A stretch of 64,000 nucleotides of DNA, from NCBI RefSeq assembly GCF_021390715.1, contig NZ_JAJGWT010000011.1:36102-100101 (forward strand). The letters are read 5' to 3'. The stretch comes from Tenacibaculum piscium (GTDB lineage Bacteria; Bacteroidota; Bacteroidia; Flavobacteriales; Flavobacteriaceae). How positions within the stretch are numbered: position 1 is the stretch's first letter; each line of letters opens with the position of its first letter. Positions 41,529-52,893 of this stretch are shown piece after piece. The notes below the pieces were generated by a model. The model searched no databases, was not told where the DNA came from, and saw only the letters and a program-made list of their open reading frames with translations. The position numbers and the translations under genes are program-made.

Positions 41529-41801
41529 ATGTTTAAAAAACTGAAAATATCCTGTAATAAAGCAACTACTATTTGTAATAAAGCACAATATAAAGAGGCT
41601 TCTTTAATTGAAAAAATACAACTTTACACCCATTTAATTGCTTGTAAAATTTGTTCACGTTATTCCAAACAAAATACTAAAATGTCGCATATCTTTAAAA
41701 TGAATGCCAACATTTGTAACAATGAAATGCCCTGCTTATCATCAAAAGAAAAAGAAAAATTAAAAAAAGAATTAGCTATTTTAAAAAAATCAACTAATTA
41801 A
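41529..41801 (+). CDS. Small zinc-binding anti-sigma-like protein without membrane anchor (90 aa)
   Basis: The N-terminal half has the pattern of a zinc-containing anti-sigma (ZAS) domain: ISCNKATTICNKAQYKEA followed by LYTHLIACKICSRYSKQN, with His-x3-Cys-x2-Cys. The C-terminal part is short, charged and helical (SSKEKEKLKKELAILKK), and no membrane helix or periplasmic domain is seen. It directly follows the ECF sigma gene. It would be a soluble anti-sigma or a redox-sensing one; this is inference. Confidence 0.75.
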   Translation: MFKKLKISCNKATTICNKAQYKEASLIEKIQLYTHLIACKICSRYSKQNTKMSHIFKMNANICNNEMPCLSSKEKEKLKKELAILKKSTN

Positions 41802-41838
41802 TTTCAATATATTTAATTAATATTTATAATAAATAATC

Positions 41839-42480
41839 ATGCACTTTTTACCAGATAAAATCGACCAATATGTTGTGAATCATTCGCAACAAGAACCGAA
41901 AATATTACAAGAATTAACCCGAGAAACTTGGCAAAAAGTATTAAATCCACGGATGCTAAGCGGTGCTTTTCAAGGAAGAGTTTTATCGATGATATCAAAA
42001 TTAATACAGCCTAAAACAATTTTAGAAATAGGAACTTATACAGGATATTCCGCCTTATCATTAGCCGAAGGATTGCATAAAAATGGAACGCTACACACTA
42101 TCGATAAAAATGAAGAATTAGAAGAACTTCAGGCTACTTATTTTGAAAAATCTGATTATAAAAATCAAATAAAGCAATATATCGGAAATGCTTTGGATAT
42201 CATTCCTACAATAGACAGCAAATTTGACTTAGTTTTTATTGATGCCGATAAATCAAATTATCTAAATTATTTTGATTTAATTATTGATAAAATGAATACT
42301 GGTGGCGTTATTTTATCAGATAATGTACTTTGGAGTGGAAAAGTTGTAGAAGAATTAAATCCTAAAGATATTGATACAAAAATTCTTTTAGAGTATAATA
42401 AAAAATTAAACGAAGACCCTCGTATAGAAACGGTTTTATTACCAATTCGTGATGGATTAACGATTAGTCGGGTTAAATAA
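41839..42480 (+). CDS. Class I SAM-dependent O-methyltransferase (213 aa)
   Basis: A family of the caffeoyl-CoA/catechol O-methyltransferase type. SAM-binding motif ILEIGTYTGYSALSLAEGL, acidic loop TLHTIDKNEELEEL, metal-site Asp in DLVFIDADKSNYLNYFD, and GGVILSDNVLWSGKVVE are all present. The length is typical. The substrate is unknown. It follows the sigma/anti-sigma pair by 37 bases but need not belong to it. Confidence 0.9.
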   Translation: MHFLPDKIDQYVVNHSQQEPKILQELTRETWQKVLNPRMLSGAFQGRVLSMISKLIQPKTILEIGTYTGYSALSLAEGLHKNGTLHTIDKNEELEELQATYFEKSDYKNQIKQYIGNALDIIPTIDSKFDLVFIDADKSNYLNYFDLIIDKMNTGGVILSDNVLWSGKVVEELNPKDIDTKILLEYNKKLNEDPRIETVLLPIRDGLTISRVK

Positions 42481-42483
42481 ATT

Positions 42484-42765
42484 TTAAAACTGACGTTTTA
42501 TTGGTCCTGTAAAATCATCAATATCGTCTTTAACCTTGGTTACTTCTTTATCGATATCTTTTACAAAATCAGTATCTATGCCCTGATTTTTTGCTGTATT
42601 ATTGATTTCTTTTTTAATATCATTCGTTGCATCTTTTACCTGACGGATACCTTTTCCTAAGCCTCTGGCAATTTCAGGAATTTTATCTGCACCAAATAAC
42701 ATGACCACAATTAATATGATTACAAAAATCTCTGGACCTCCAATAAATAAAAATGCTACTTTCAT
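42484..42765 (-). CDS. tatA: Sec-independent translocase subunit TatA/E (93 aa)
   Basis: The N-terminal membrane helix (MKVAFLFIGGPEIFVIILIV) is followed by the hallmark FGADKIPEIARGLGKGIRQV amphipathic helix and an acidic/lysine-rich tail. It forms the twin-arginine translocation pore for folded proteins. I chose the ATG at 42765 over an in-frame TTG three codons upstream. tatC is not in the window. The stop codon is three bases from the stop of the convergent methyltransferase gene. Confidence 0.93.
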   Translation of the reverse strand: MKVAFLFIGGPEIFVIILIVVMLFGADKIPEIARGLGKGIRQVKDATNDIKKEINNTAKNQGIDTDFVKDIDKEVTKVKDDIDDFTGPIKRQF

Positions 42766-42789
42766 ACGAAACAAAGATACTTAAAATAA

Positions 42790-42820
42790 AAAAAAGCCAA
42801 ACATAATGTTTGGCTTTTTT
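42790..42820 (-). terminator. Terminator of atpDC
   Basis: AAAAAAGCCAAACAT and ATGTTTGGCTTTTTT form a near-perfect hairpin 20 bases beyond the atpC stop. The T-run faces the minus strand, ahead of tatA. Confidence 0.85.
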
Positions 42821-42839
42821 AATTTATGAAGTTAAATAA

Positions 42840-43133
42840 TTAATCTGCAAGAATAATTACTTTATTATCTTTCATTTCTAAAGTTCCTGATTTGATATCT
42901 AAAGTTAATACTTTAGAGTCTGCAGGTAAAGGAATAATACTTGCATGTAAATCATCAAAGACTAAATGATCTTGTGTATGTACGTGTATTTTAACAGTTC
43001 CTTTTGTTAAAATAGACACCACTGCGGCGTGATTATTTAACATTTGGAATTCACCATTAATTCCTGGTACACTAACAGCATCTACTTCTGACGAAAACAA
43101 GATAGCTTCTGGAGTTACAATTTCTAAAAACAT
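42840..43133 (-). CDS. atpC: ATP synthase epsilon subunit (97 aa)
   Basis: Central-stalk subunit of F1. The sequence FLEIVTPEAILFSSEVDAVS, VPGINGEFQMLNNHAAVVSI is the N-terminal beta-sandwich. The C-terminal helical hairpin of longer homologues is missing, as is usual in Bacteroidetes. The gene lies 33 bases after atpD. The atpD-atpC pair stands apart from the other ATP synthase genes, the normal arrangement in this phylum. Confidence 0.94.
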   Translation of the reverse strand: MFLEIVTPEAILFSSEVDAVSVPGINGEFQMLNNHAAVVSILTKGTVKIHVHTQDHLVFDDLHASIIPLPADSKVLTLDIKSGTLEMKDNKVIILAD

Positions 43134-43166
43134 AATTTAATTAATTATTGTTAATTATTCGTTGAA

Positions 43167-44690
<1,524 letters not shown>

Positions 44691-44741
44691 TTAAAGTTAT
44701 TTAATTTGCTAGCGTGAGCTTTAGCTCCTTTTTTCAATGTG

Positions 44742-44749
44742 CAAAGGTA
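44742..44749 (-). promoter_or_regulatory. -7 promoter box of atpDC
   Basis: TACCTTTG on the minus strand fits TAnnTTTG, 63 bases before the atpD ATG. The -33 region at 19 bases is T-rich without TTTG. The leader holds a small GAGC-TAAA-GCTC hairpin. Confidence 0.5.
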
Positions 44750-44810
44750 ATTTTTTTAGGGGAATTTAAAAAACCTTTACGCCTATTTTTAATAAATTTA
44801 GTAAATAAAA

Positions 44811-44836
44811 AAAAGCCTCACTTGCGTGAGGCTTTT
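44811..44836 (-). terminator. Terminator of the OmpA porin gene
   Basis: Perfect 11-base arms AAAAGCCTCAC and GTGAGGCTTTT with loop TTGC lie 24 bases past the stop codon, with a T-run on the minus strand. Confidence 0.88.
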
Positions 44837-44860
44837 AATATTATAAATGTTTTAATAAAA

Positions 44861-46234
44861 TTATTTTACCAATTTAATTTCAACACGTCTGTTTTCAGCT
44901 CTACCTGATCTTGTTTTATTAGAAGCAATTGGATAGTCTTCACCAAATCCAGCAGAAGTTAATCTAGAAGATGGAATACCTGCTTTGTTAGCTAAGTAAT
45001 CTAAAACAGCTTTCGCTCTTTTTTCAGATAATCTTAAGTTACTAGCAGCTTTACCTTGGCTATCAGTATGACCCTGAACACTAAAGTTAGCTTTAGAGTA
45101 TTCCTTCATAATTGACGCAATTCTATCTAAATTAGCAATAACACCAGGCTTAAAAGTAGTTCTTCCTGAGTTAAAGTAAATAGCTCTTGCGAAGTCATTT
45201 AATTTCTTTTCAGCAGCTTTAGTAATTACTACTTCAGGACATCCATTGTTAGAAGCAACACCTGCAACTTTAGGACATTTATCGTCTTTATCTAAAACAC
45301 CATCTTTATCAGTATCTGCGTAAGGACAACCATTGTTATCTACAGGACCTGCAACAGTAGGACATTTATCTTTAGAATCAACAACACCATCACCATCAGT
45401 ATCAGGACATCCGTTGTTCGCTTTTGTTCCTTTTACAGTAGGACAAGCATCATCTTTATCAGCAATTCCATCACCATCAGTATCAGGACAACCGTTTAAA
45501 GCAGCTAAACCTGCAACTTCTGGACATGCATCATCTGCATCTTTAATTCCATCAGCATCTGTATCAGGACAACCATTAAATTCTTTTAATCCAGCAACTT
45601 CTGGACATGCATCATCTTTATCAAAAATACCATCACCATCAGTATCAGTACCTCCAAATTTGAAAACTAAACCAATAGAGTGTTGATAGTGACCTCTTAC
45701 TTTATCACCAAAATCATGCTTTGCTCCTGTTTGGAAGTTTAATCCTAAGTTATCATTAAACCAAGTATTAAATCCAGCTCCAGCATTTAACATTGCAGTA
45801 CCTTCATCAGCTAAAGAAGTATAACCTCCTCCTAAATATACATAAGGATCAAAATATTGAGTTGTTCCTTTGAAAATTAAATCTACTAAAGGATCTAAAT
45901 CATACTTTACGTTTGCATCGATAGCCCAGTAAAGCTCATCCATATCATCTTTTTTAAGATATGTTTCAATCTTATTTAAAGACCCAGCTAATTGTAAAGA
46001 AAAACCTTGATCTAAATATCTGTCAACAGATATTCTTGATACAGATGGTAAGATATTCCAGTCTGAAGTACCTAATCCGTCTTTAACTAAATCTCCAAAG
46101 TTTCTTGCACCTCTTACATCTACACTGTTAACACCAAAACCAACAACCCATGGGTTATCTGAATCTTGTGCGCTTGTTGTTGCTATAGTAGCAAACGTAA
46201 ACAAAGCTATCACAGCTAATTTGATTTGTTTCAT
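44861..46234 (-). CDS. Major outer-membrane OmpA-type porin with thrombospondin type 3 repeats (457 aa)
   Basis: The signal peptide ([20 protein letters not shown]) is followed by an N-terminal beta-barrel to about residue 195. Five calcium-binding thrombospondin type 3 repeats follow, of form D-T-D-x-D-G-x-x-D-x-x-D-x-C-P-x-V-x-G-x-x-x-x-N-G-C-P. A C-terminal OmpA peptidoglycan-binding domain ([20 protein letters not shown], then [14 protein letters not shown]) ends the protein. This is the abundant P60-type porin of flavobacteria. It has a strong consensus promoter and terminator, which fits high expression. Confidence 0.94.
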   Translation of the reverse strand: MKQIKLAVIALFTFATIATTSAQDSDNPWVVGFGVNSVDVRGARNFGDLVKDGLGTSDWNILPSVSRISVDRYLDQGFSLQLAGSLNKIETYLKKDDMDELYWAIDANVKYDLDPLVDLIFKGTTQYFDPYVYLGGGYTSLADEGTAMLNAGAGFNTWFNDNLGLNFQTGAKHDFGDKVRGHYQHSIGLVFKFGGTDTDGDGIFDKDDACPEVAGLKEFNGCPDTDADGIKDADDACPEVAGLAALNGCPDTDGDGIADKDDACPTVKGTKANNGCPDTDGDGVVDSKDKCPTVAGPVDNNGCPYADTDKDGVLDKDDKCPKVAGVASNNGCPEVVITKAAEKKLNDFARAIYFNSGRTTFKPGVIANLDRIASIMKEYSKANFSVQGHTDSQGKAASNLRLSEKRAKAVLDYLANKAGIPSSRLTSAGFGEDYPIASNKTRSGRAENRRVEIKLVK

Positions 46235-46275
46235 TATAAAATAATTTAAATTAAAAGTTCGTTTTATATATACCG

Positions 46276-46306
46276 CAAATGTAAGTTGTTATAACTTATT
46301 TACAAA
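46276..46306 (-). promoter_or_regulatory. Canonical promoter of the OmpA porin gene
   Basis: On the minus strand TTTG (46303-46306) and TACATTTG (46276-46283) are separated by exactly 19 bases, the full Bacteroidetes consensus. The box ends 41 bases before the ATG. Confidence 0.8.
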
Positions 46307-46473
46307 AGCAAATCTACAAAAACTTATTACAAAAAAAAGTTTTTAAATTAATATATTTAAATCTGTATAAAGTCTTTATTGATTTCTTAGAAAACACAGT
46401 GGTTTCTCCTTGTTAATATTTACAGTTTAGGAGCTAATTAATTGCTTATTAATTACTAAATTTTAAAAAAAAA

Positions 46474-49400
46474 CTATACTTCTTCCACTAAAATTTCTTT
46501 ATTTATATATATGAGTAATTTTTTAACAACTTTATAATTAATTGATTTTAAGACACGTTCATAGCGTAATAATTGCTGATGATAACTTTTCGATGGTTTT
46601 CCTGTTTTATAATCTAAGATCGTTACGTCATTGTTTTGTGAAAGCACTAATCTATCGGGAATTAGGATTTGATTATCGACATCTACAATTTCTCGTTCAT
46701 TATATACGGTTACATTTTTGGCGTAAAATTGTTTTAATTTTGGGTGATTTACAATTTTATAAATATCATTTTGAATATTTTCGGCTTGTTTTTTATTTAT
46801 AATTCCTTGTTGTTCATATTGATGCACAACTTTTTCAACATCATTTTGATTGATAATTTTCGCCATCATTTCATGAATTAAATTTCCAAATTCGATGGCT
46901 TTTCCTTGTTCGGTATCCCATAATTTCGAGGCACTCGCCAACATATGGATATTATGATTTTGCCAAGGCGTTGAAATAAATTCTTGTTGAATTTCAGCGG
47001 TAGAAAAATTTTCTTTATGCGTACTTATTCTTTTTGATTCTCCAAAATAATAGTCTAATTGTCCATCATTCCAACGATTTTTTTCTTTTAGATAGTTGAT
47101 AAAAATCCCTGAATAATGATTGGTATTTTCTTCTCCTTTTGTAGTGATTTTATATTCTGTAATGATGTGTAATTGCTCTACAGCACGAGTTAGTGCGACA
47201 TATAAGAGATTAAAATTATCCAATTCAACTTCTTCTCGTTGTTGCTGATAAATTTCTAAACTTCGTTCATTTATTGATTTTAAATCGCTGTTATACGGCA
47301 CTAATAATTCTTGAAAACCATCAAAATTTGTTGGTAATTCATCGAGCCAAATTTTAGGGTTTATTTGTCGATAAATATCTAAATCATAGGGGAAAATAAC
47401 GACAGGAAACTCCAATCCTTTGGATTTATGAATGGTCATAATTTGCACAGCATTGCCTGTTTCGGGAGCTACGATGCTTAAATTTTCTTTTTTATCGTTC
47501 CAAAAATCTAGAAATTCTTGAATACTTGTTCCTTTTCGTTGTTGTTCCAAAACGATGTCTAGGAAAAATTGCACATACGCATCGGAAGCTTCAATTAATT
47601 TAAAACTTCGGATAATTTCTTCTATTTTTTCATAAAATGGTAGTTGATGAAAATTAATTAAATCGAATGAAATTTGATATTTTTTAAATTCTTCAAAAAC
47701 GGCATCAAGTGGTTTCTGAATCATTTCTGAAATAAATAAATTTTTAGCTATTTCTAGTTTCAAATGATGTTGTAAAAAATAGAGTACTTCTAATAATGCT
47801 TCTTTATCATTTGGATGCTGAATTACTTGTAAAACATCAGTAATAAAGGTAACTTTCGCGCTATTTTTGAGTAATAATGTTTCGGAAGAAATAATTTGAA
47901 CGCCATTTTCTGATAAATAATTTGCTACAGCAACGCCATCTTTTTTCTTACGCACCAACACGCAGATTTCATTTAAAGAAAATGTTTTTTGAACTTTTTG
48001 AATAGTTTCTAAAACTTTCTTCGGATATTTTAAAACCTCATCAGCTTTTTCTTCTTCTTTATCTAAAAAGGAAAGGGATACAAAACCGCCTTTTTTAGCT
48101 GTTGTTGATTGTTTATTTCCTTCAATAAATAGGTTTTTATAGTCTTGATTTTCCAAAAAATTAGCGGTATGTTGAAAAAACTGATTATTAAAATCAATAA
48201 TTTCGCTATAACTTCTAAAATTGGTATCTAGTGTTTTTATTTCTTTGTCGATATGAAACGGATTTTCGGCACTAGCTCCCAAGGAAATAAATTGTGTTGC
48301 TTTTCCACCACGCCAACGATAAATAGCTTGTTTTCCGTCTCCGACTAAAAGCAAATTACTATCTTCTTGTGCCAAGGCATTGTCTATTAACGGAATAATA
48401 TTTTCCCATTGTAACACTGATGTATCCTGCATTTCATCAATAAAATAATGCATAAATCGTTGTCCAATTCGTTCGTAAATAAATGGTGCGGGTTGGTCTT
48501 TTATATTATCAGAAATTAATTGATTAAATTCAGCATTTAATCGCAAGTTATTTTCTTCTTTGATATGTGTTAATTCAAGATTTATATAATTTAAAACGGC
48601 TAACGGAATTACGCTTTTTAAGGCTAATCTGTTCATTAAAAATTGCTGATACAACTTTTCAGATTCCATATATAAAGATAATAATTCTGGTAAAATTCCT
48701 TCAATAGCATTTTTTATAGAGGCTGATTTTGATTTTGCATAAAAGAAATTTTCTTCAATACGTTCTCGAAGTTTTGTTTGTTCAAAAAATTTTGCTTTGG
48801 CAGGATTTTCAGATAACGCTAAAAAATGCTTTGGCAACATAGAATAGTAAAAATCTTTATGTTCTAATTGTGTGGTTTCAATTATTGCGATTCCTTTTTT
48901 TCCAATTTCTAAGAATCGGGTTTTAATTTGTTGTTGATCTTTAAATAATTTACTTTTTAAATTGGTAAAATCGCTTAATTTTTTATCTTCAAGTTTTCTA
49001 AAGTGCTGGATATCATCTTCATTTAATAAGATTCTCGAAAACTCATTTAATTCAAGTGAAATATCCCATGATTTATCATCATCAGCTTTATCGAGCGAAA
49101 AATCGATTAATAGTTTGGTTAAATCGGTATCGACCCCGATTTTAGAAATTAACACATCAACGGCTTGATTCAATAATGAAATTGCATCCATTTCCACTTC
49201 AAAATTTAGTGGCAATCCTAAATCGTAGGCAAAGCTTTTGATGATTTTATGGGTAAAACTATCAATAGTTGTAATTGAAAATGCCGAATAATTTTTTAAA
49301 ATTGCTTCGACTATTTTTTTGCTTCGTTGCTGTATTTTTTGTGTATCAATTTTGGTTTTAATTTGTGTATCAAGCGAAATTTCTTTGATAATAATTTTTA

Positions 49401-49623
49401 ACAAATCATTTTCTTTTCCTTCGGAGAATGTTTGTAAATTTTCTAAAACACGTGCTTTCATTTCACCCGCTGCTTTGTTGGTAAAAGTAATGGCTAATAT
49501 TTTTTGAAACTTAAAAACATCGTCTGTTTTTAATAAAACTTTTAGATATTCTTTAACGAGCGTAAAGGTTTTTCCACTTCCAGCTGATGCGTTGTATACT
49601 TGAAAAGTTGATAAATTTTGCAC
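46474..49623 (-). CDS. RecB/AddA-like UvrD-family helicase-nuclease (1049 aa)
   Basis: SF1 helicase with C-terminal PD-(D/E)XK nuclease, acting in double-strand-break end processing. Motif I VYNASAGSGKTFTLVKEYL, motif Ia LAITFTNKAAGEMKARVLE, motif II MHYFIDEMQDTSVLQW, motif III LLVGDGKQAIYRWRGGKATQ, motif V MTIHKSKGLEFPVVIFPYDL and motif VI LLYVALTRAVEQLHIITEY are all present. The nuclease has LIHEMMAKI and ILIPDRLVLS, then VTILDYKTGK. No ATG fits, so the GTG at 49623 is the start. An AddB-like partner is not adjacent. Confidence 0.93.
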   Translation of the reverse strand: MQNLSTFQVYNASAGSGKTFTLVKEYLKVLLKTDDVFKFQKILAITFTNKAAGEMKARVLENLQTFSEGKENDLLKIIIKEISLDTQIKTKIDTQKIQQRSKKIVEAILKNYSAFSITTIDSFTHKIIKSFAYDLGLPLNFEVEMDAISLLNQAVDVLISKIGVDTDLTKLLIDFSLDKADDDKSWDISLELNEFSRILLNEDDIQHFRKLEDKKLSDFTNLKSKLFKDQQQIKTRFLEIGKKGIAIIETTQLEHKDFYYSMLPKHFLALSENPAKAKFFEQTKLRERIEENFFYAKSKSASIKNAIEGILPELLSLYMESEKLYQQFLMNRLALKSVIPLAVLNYINLELTHIKEENNLRLNAEFNQLISDNIKDQPAPFIYERIGQRFMHYFIDEMQDTSVLQWENIIPLIDNALAQEDSNLLLVGDGKQAIYRWRGGKATQFISLGASAENPFHIDKEIKTLDTNFRSYSEIIDFNNQFFQHTANFLENQDYKNLFIEGNKQSTTAKKGGFVSLSFLDKEEEKADEVLKYPKKVLETIQKVQKTFSLNEICVLVRKKKDGVAVANYLSENGVQIISSETLLLKNSAKVTFITDVLQVIQHPNDKEALLEVLYFLQHHLKLEIAKNLFISEMIQKPLDAVFEEFKKYQISFDLINFHQLPFYEKIEEIIRSFKLIEASDAYVQFFLDIVLEQQRKGTSIQEFLDFWNDKKENLSIVAPETGNAVQIMTIHKSKGLEFPVVIFPYDLDIYRQINPKIWLDELPTNFDGFQELLVPYNSDLKSINERSLEIYQQQREEVELDNFNLLYVALTRAVEQLHIITEYKITTKGEENTNHYSGIFINYLKEKNRWNDGQLDYYFGESKRISTHKENFSTAEIQQEFISTPWQNHNIHMLASASKLWDTEQGKAIEFGNLIHEMMAKIINQNDVEKVVHQYEQQGIINKKQAENIQNDIYKIVNHPKLKQFYAKNVTVYNEREIVDVDNQILIPDRLVLSQNNDVTILDYKTGKPSKSYHQQLLRYERVLKSINYKVVKKLLIYINKEILVEEV

Positions 49624-49718
49624 AGAATAATTTTTAATGCAAAATAACCTTTTAAAGAATAGTAAACAACTTTTAAAAAGCGCGAAAAATTATCTTCGAA
49701 AAATTATCCTCAAAAAAA

Positions 49719-49746
49719 AATCCAGAGAAGCGAACTTCTCTGGATT
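49719..49746 (-). terminator. Terminator of the triple-repeat lipoprotein gene
   Basis: Perfect 12-base arms AATCCAGAGAAG and CTTCTCTGGATT with loop CGAA are followed by a T-run on the minus strand, 47 bases past the stop codon. Confidence 0.9.
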
Positions 49747-49793
49747 AATTAATATTTAAAAATTAGTAAGCAAATTGCTTTAAATTTTTAGGC

Positions 49794-52670
49794 TTATAAA
49801 CTTGCGTTTTTCCAAGACCATTTTGAAGTATCAACTTTAGTTCCTTCGTTATAGGCATCTTCTTTTGAAGCATCAGCACCATCAATTTTAACATTTGATA
49901 ACTTTCCATTATCTTTCATGTCGATGTTTTTATCATATCCATCTAAATGTAAGTTTGTAATGGTAGCTCCAGATTCTTTCTTAAATTGTAATGCAGTTCC
50001 GTTTACACTAGAAACAGCCGTTAAGTTAATAAACTTAGGGTTGTTATTTGCTTTATCTCCTTCTAAGGCAGTTGAAAAACCGTCTTTTGTATGAGATATA
50101 TAACTATTTTTAACAGTTCCATTCCAACCTTCTGTCCAGTCGATTGAATCGTCTTCGTTGTTTTCTAAGTAAATATTTGTAACAGATACTGTTCCTCCAA
50201 AAAATTCAATACCATCATCAGCTCCATCAATTACAGCTACATTTTCAATTACTGTACCTGAACCAACTGCGTATAATGAAATTCCATTATATTGAGATTC
50301 AGAGTTAATTGAAGCTCCTGTTCCTTTAATTACTAAGTTTTTAATTGATCCTGAACTATCAGCATCAGAAGTTCCTCCGTATTTAAAACCTCCAACTTCA
50401 GCTTCAGCTTTTACACCAGCGGTTGTTGTTGCTTTTCCACAGATGGTTAAACCTCCCCAATCTCCAGGTTTCCCTTTTGGTGAAGACATTATAACAGGAG
50501 TACTTTCTGTACCTTGAATTTCAATTTTACCACCCATTAATACGGCAATATATGCTTCTGTACCACTTCCTGTAACGGTAATTTTAGTTCCAGCAGGAAT
50601 GATTAATTTTCCACCAGCTTGTATAATATAAGAACCTGTTAATTTATAAGCTACTGATGGATCTAAAGTAACTTCACCAGTAACAGTTCCTTGTAATAAG
50701 TCTGAGTTTACATCGACAGATGAATTTACCCAACCAAAGTCTTTTACGTTTACTGTAGCGGCTTTTGTGTAGTTTGTTGCTGGATTCGCATCCTCACCTT
50801 CAATTTTAACATTTGATAACGCTCCGTTATCTTTCATGTCAATATTTTTACCATATCCTGTTAAAGATAATCCTGTAATAGTTGCTCCTGATTCTTTTTT
50901 GAATTGTAAAGCAGTTCCTTCTACAGTAGAAACAGCTGTTAAATTAACAAATTTAGGATTGTTGTTTGCTTTATCTCCTTCTAAAGCAGTTGAAAAACCA
51001 GTTTTAGAGTGTGAAATATACGCATTTTCAACAGTTCCATTCCAACCTTCTGTCCAGTCAATTGAATCGTCTTCGTTGTTTTCTAAGTAGATGTTTTTAA
51101 CAGATACTGTTCCTCCAAAAAATTCAATTCCATCATCAGAACCATCGATTACAGCTACATTTTCAATAGTTGTTCCTGATCCAACAGCATATAATGAAAC
51201 TCCATTATATTGAGATTCTGAATTAATAGAAGCTCCTGTTCCTTTTATGATTAAATATTTAATAGAACCAGAATTATCAGCATTTGTAGTTCCACCGTAT
51301 TTGAAACCTCCAACTTCAGCTTCAGCATCTACACCAGCCGTTGTTGTTGCTTTTCCACAGATTGTTAAACCTCCCCAATCTCCAGGTTTTGCGTTTGGCG
51401 ATGACATGGTAACAGGATTACTTGCTGTTCCTTGAATGTCAATTTTACCACCCATTAATACAGCAATATATGCTTCTGTACCACTTCCTGTAACTGTAAT
51501 TTTAGTTCCAGCAGGAATGATTAATTCCCCACCGTCTTGTACAATGTAAGAACCCGTTAATTTATAAGCAATTGATGGATCTAAAGTAACTTTACCTGTA
51601 ACTTTTCCTTGTAATAAATCAGTATCTGCATGAACAGATGAATTTACCCAACCAAAATCTTTTGCATTTACGGTAGCTGCTTTTGTATAGTTTGCTGTTT
51701 TACTAGCATCTTCACCTTCAATTTTAACATTTGATAACTTTCCATTATCTTTCATGTCAATATTTTTACCATATCCTGTTAAAGATAATCCTGTAATGGT
51801 TGCTCCTGATTCTTTTTTGAATTGTAAAGCAGTTCCTTTTACTGTAGAAACAGCTGTTAAATTAATAAATTTAGGATTTTTATTTGCTTTATCTCCTTCT
51901 AAAGCCGTTGAAAAACCGTCTTTTGTATGAGAAATATAAGCATTTTCAACAGTTCCGTTCCAACCTTCTGTCCAGTCAATTGAATCGTCTTCGTTATTTT
52001 CTAAGTATATGTTTTTAACAGAAACGGTACCTCCAAAAAATTCAATACCATCATCAGAACCGTCAATTACAGCTACATTTTCAATAGTTGTTCCTGATCC
52101 AACAGCGTATAATGAAACTCCATTATATTGAGATTCTGAATTAATAGAAGCTCCTGTTCCTTTTATCATTAAATATTTAATAGAACCAGAGTTATCAGCA
52201 TCAGCAGTTCCACCGTATTTGAAACCTCCAACTTCTGCTTCAGCTTCTACACCAGCCGTTGTTGTTGCTTTTCCACAGATTGTTAAACCTCCCCAATCTC
52301 CAGGTTTCCCATTTGGTGATGTCATAACAACAGGCTTGCTTGCTGTTCCTTGAATGTCAATTTTACCACCCATTAATACAGCGATAAAAGCTTCTGTTCC
52401 TGTTCCTGTAACTGTAATTTTAGTTCCAGCAGGAATAATTAATTGTCCACCATCTTCTATAATATAAGAACCTGTTAACTTATATTCTTTTGAAGCATCT
52501 AAGGTAATTGTACCACTAACTCTTCCTTCAAGTTTAGTTCCTTCTTGGTTAGTACCTGTTCCTGTACCACCTTCAATAACTTCTGGCTCATCACTTCCAC
52601 AACTAATGAAAGTCGTAGTTCCTGTTAATAATGCCGCTACTACAAAAGCTTTTAAGACTATTTTTTTCAT
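49794..52670 (-). CDS. Surface lipoprotein of three tandem beta-helix repeats (958 aa)
   Basis: The lipoprotein signal (FVVAALLTGTTTFISCGSDE) has Cys24. After a Gly/Thr linker, three units of about 306 residues follow, starting near L47, L352 and L658. Each begins G-x-V-T/S-G-x-x-T-L-D-x-S, then YKLTGSYI and AGTKITVTGTGTEA-type strands. Each also has GDWGGLTICGKATTTAGV, GGFKYGGT, IENVAVIDGSDDGIEFFGGT and NNEDDSIDWTEGWNGTV. The rung-like, Gly/Asn/Asp-rich pattern indicates right-handed parallel beta-helices. The arrangement next to a TonB receptor suggests a surface-exposed partner lipoprotein. The ligand is unknown. Confidence 0.85.
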   Translation of the reverse strand: MKKIVLKAFVVAALLTGTTTFISCGSDEPEVIEGGTGTGTNQEGTKLEGRVSGTITLDASKEYKLTGSYIIEDGGQLIIPAGTKITVTGTGTEAFIAVLMGGKIDIQGTASKPVVMTSPNGKPGDWGGLTICGKATTTAGVEAEAEVGGFKYGGTADADNSGSIKYLMIKGTGASINSESQYNGVSLYAVGSGTTIENVAVIDGSDDGIEFFGGTVSVKNIYLENNEDDSIDWTEGWNGTVENAYISHTKDGFSTALEGDKANKNPKFINLTAVSTVKGTALQFKKESGATITGLSLTGYGKNIDMKDNGKLSNVKIEGEDASKTANYTKAATVNAKDFGWVNSSVHADTDLLQGKVTGKVTLDPSIAYKLTGSYIVQDGGELIIPAGTKITVTGSGTEAYIAVLMGGKIDIQGTASNPVTMSSPNAKPGDWGGLTICGKATTTAGVDAEAEVGGFKYGGTTNADNSGSIKYLIIKGTGASINSESQYNGVSLYAVGSGTTIENVAVIDGSDDGIEFFGGTVSVKNIYLENNEDDSIDWTEGWNGTVENAYISHSKTGFSTALEGDKANNNPKFVNLTAVSTVEGTALQFKKESGATITGLSLTGYGKNIDMKDNGALSNVKIEGEDANPATNYTKAATVNVKDFGWVNSSVDVNSDLLQGTVTGEVTLDPSVAYKLTGSYIIQAGGKLIIPAGTKITVTGSGTEAYIAVLMGGKIEIQGTESTPVIMSSPKGKPGDWGGLTICGKATTTAGVKAEAEVGGFKYGGTSDADSSGSIKNLVIKGTGASINSESQYNGISLYAVGSGTVIENVAVIDGADDGIEFFGGTVSVTNIYLENNEDDSIDWTEGWNGTVKNSYISHTKDGFSTALEGDKANNNPKFINLTAVSSVNGTALQFKKESGATITNLHLDGYDKNIDMKDNGKLSNVKIDGADASKEDAYNEGTKVDTSKWSWKNASL

Positions 52671-52820
52671 TTTGATTTGTTTAATTTCTGTTATACAAAT
52701 TAAGCGTATGTTTAACTATTGTTATTTAATTAAAGGTTAACAGTTTGCCTTTAGTGTTAATAAATGTTTACTTGTTTTTTATTGATTTTCTATAATATTT
52801 GATTACGTTTTTTAATTTTT

Positions 52821-52865
52821 AATCAAAAAAAAATCTTTGTGAATTTCACAAAGATTTTTTTGATT
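52821..52865 (-). terminator. Terminator of the TonB receptor gene upstream of the lipoprotein
   Basis: AATCAAAAAAAAATCTTTGTG and its complement form a long A/T-rich hairpin (ATCTTTGTGAA / TTCACAAAGAT core) 29 bases past the receptor stop. The lipoprotein gene then has its own start 150 bases on. Confidence 0.8.
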
Positions 52866-52893
52866 AAGTATTATTTTAAAAGTTAAAGGTTTC

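Noticed and set aside
45333..45686. Open plus-strand frame of 117 codons opposite the OmpA porin gene
   Set aside because: It is antisense to the thrombospondin type 3 repeats; its Ser/Pro-rich repeats are the reverse reading of D-x-D-G repeats.
49794..52670. Possible assembly artefact from the three near-identical 918-base repeats
   Set aside because: The units differ at many codons and the frame is continuous through both junctions, so they read as real diverged copies.
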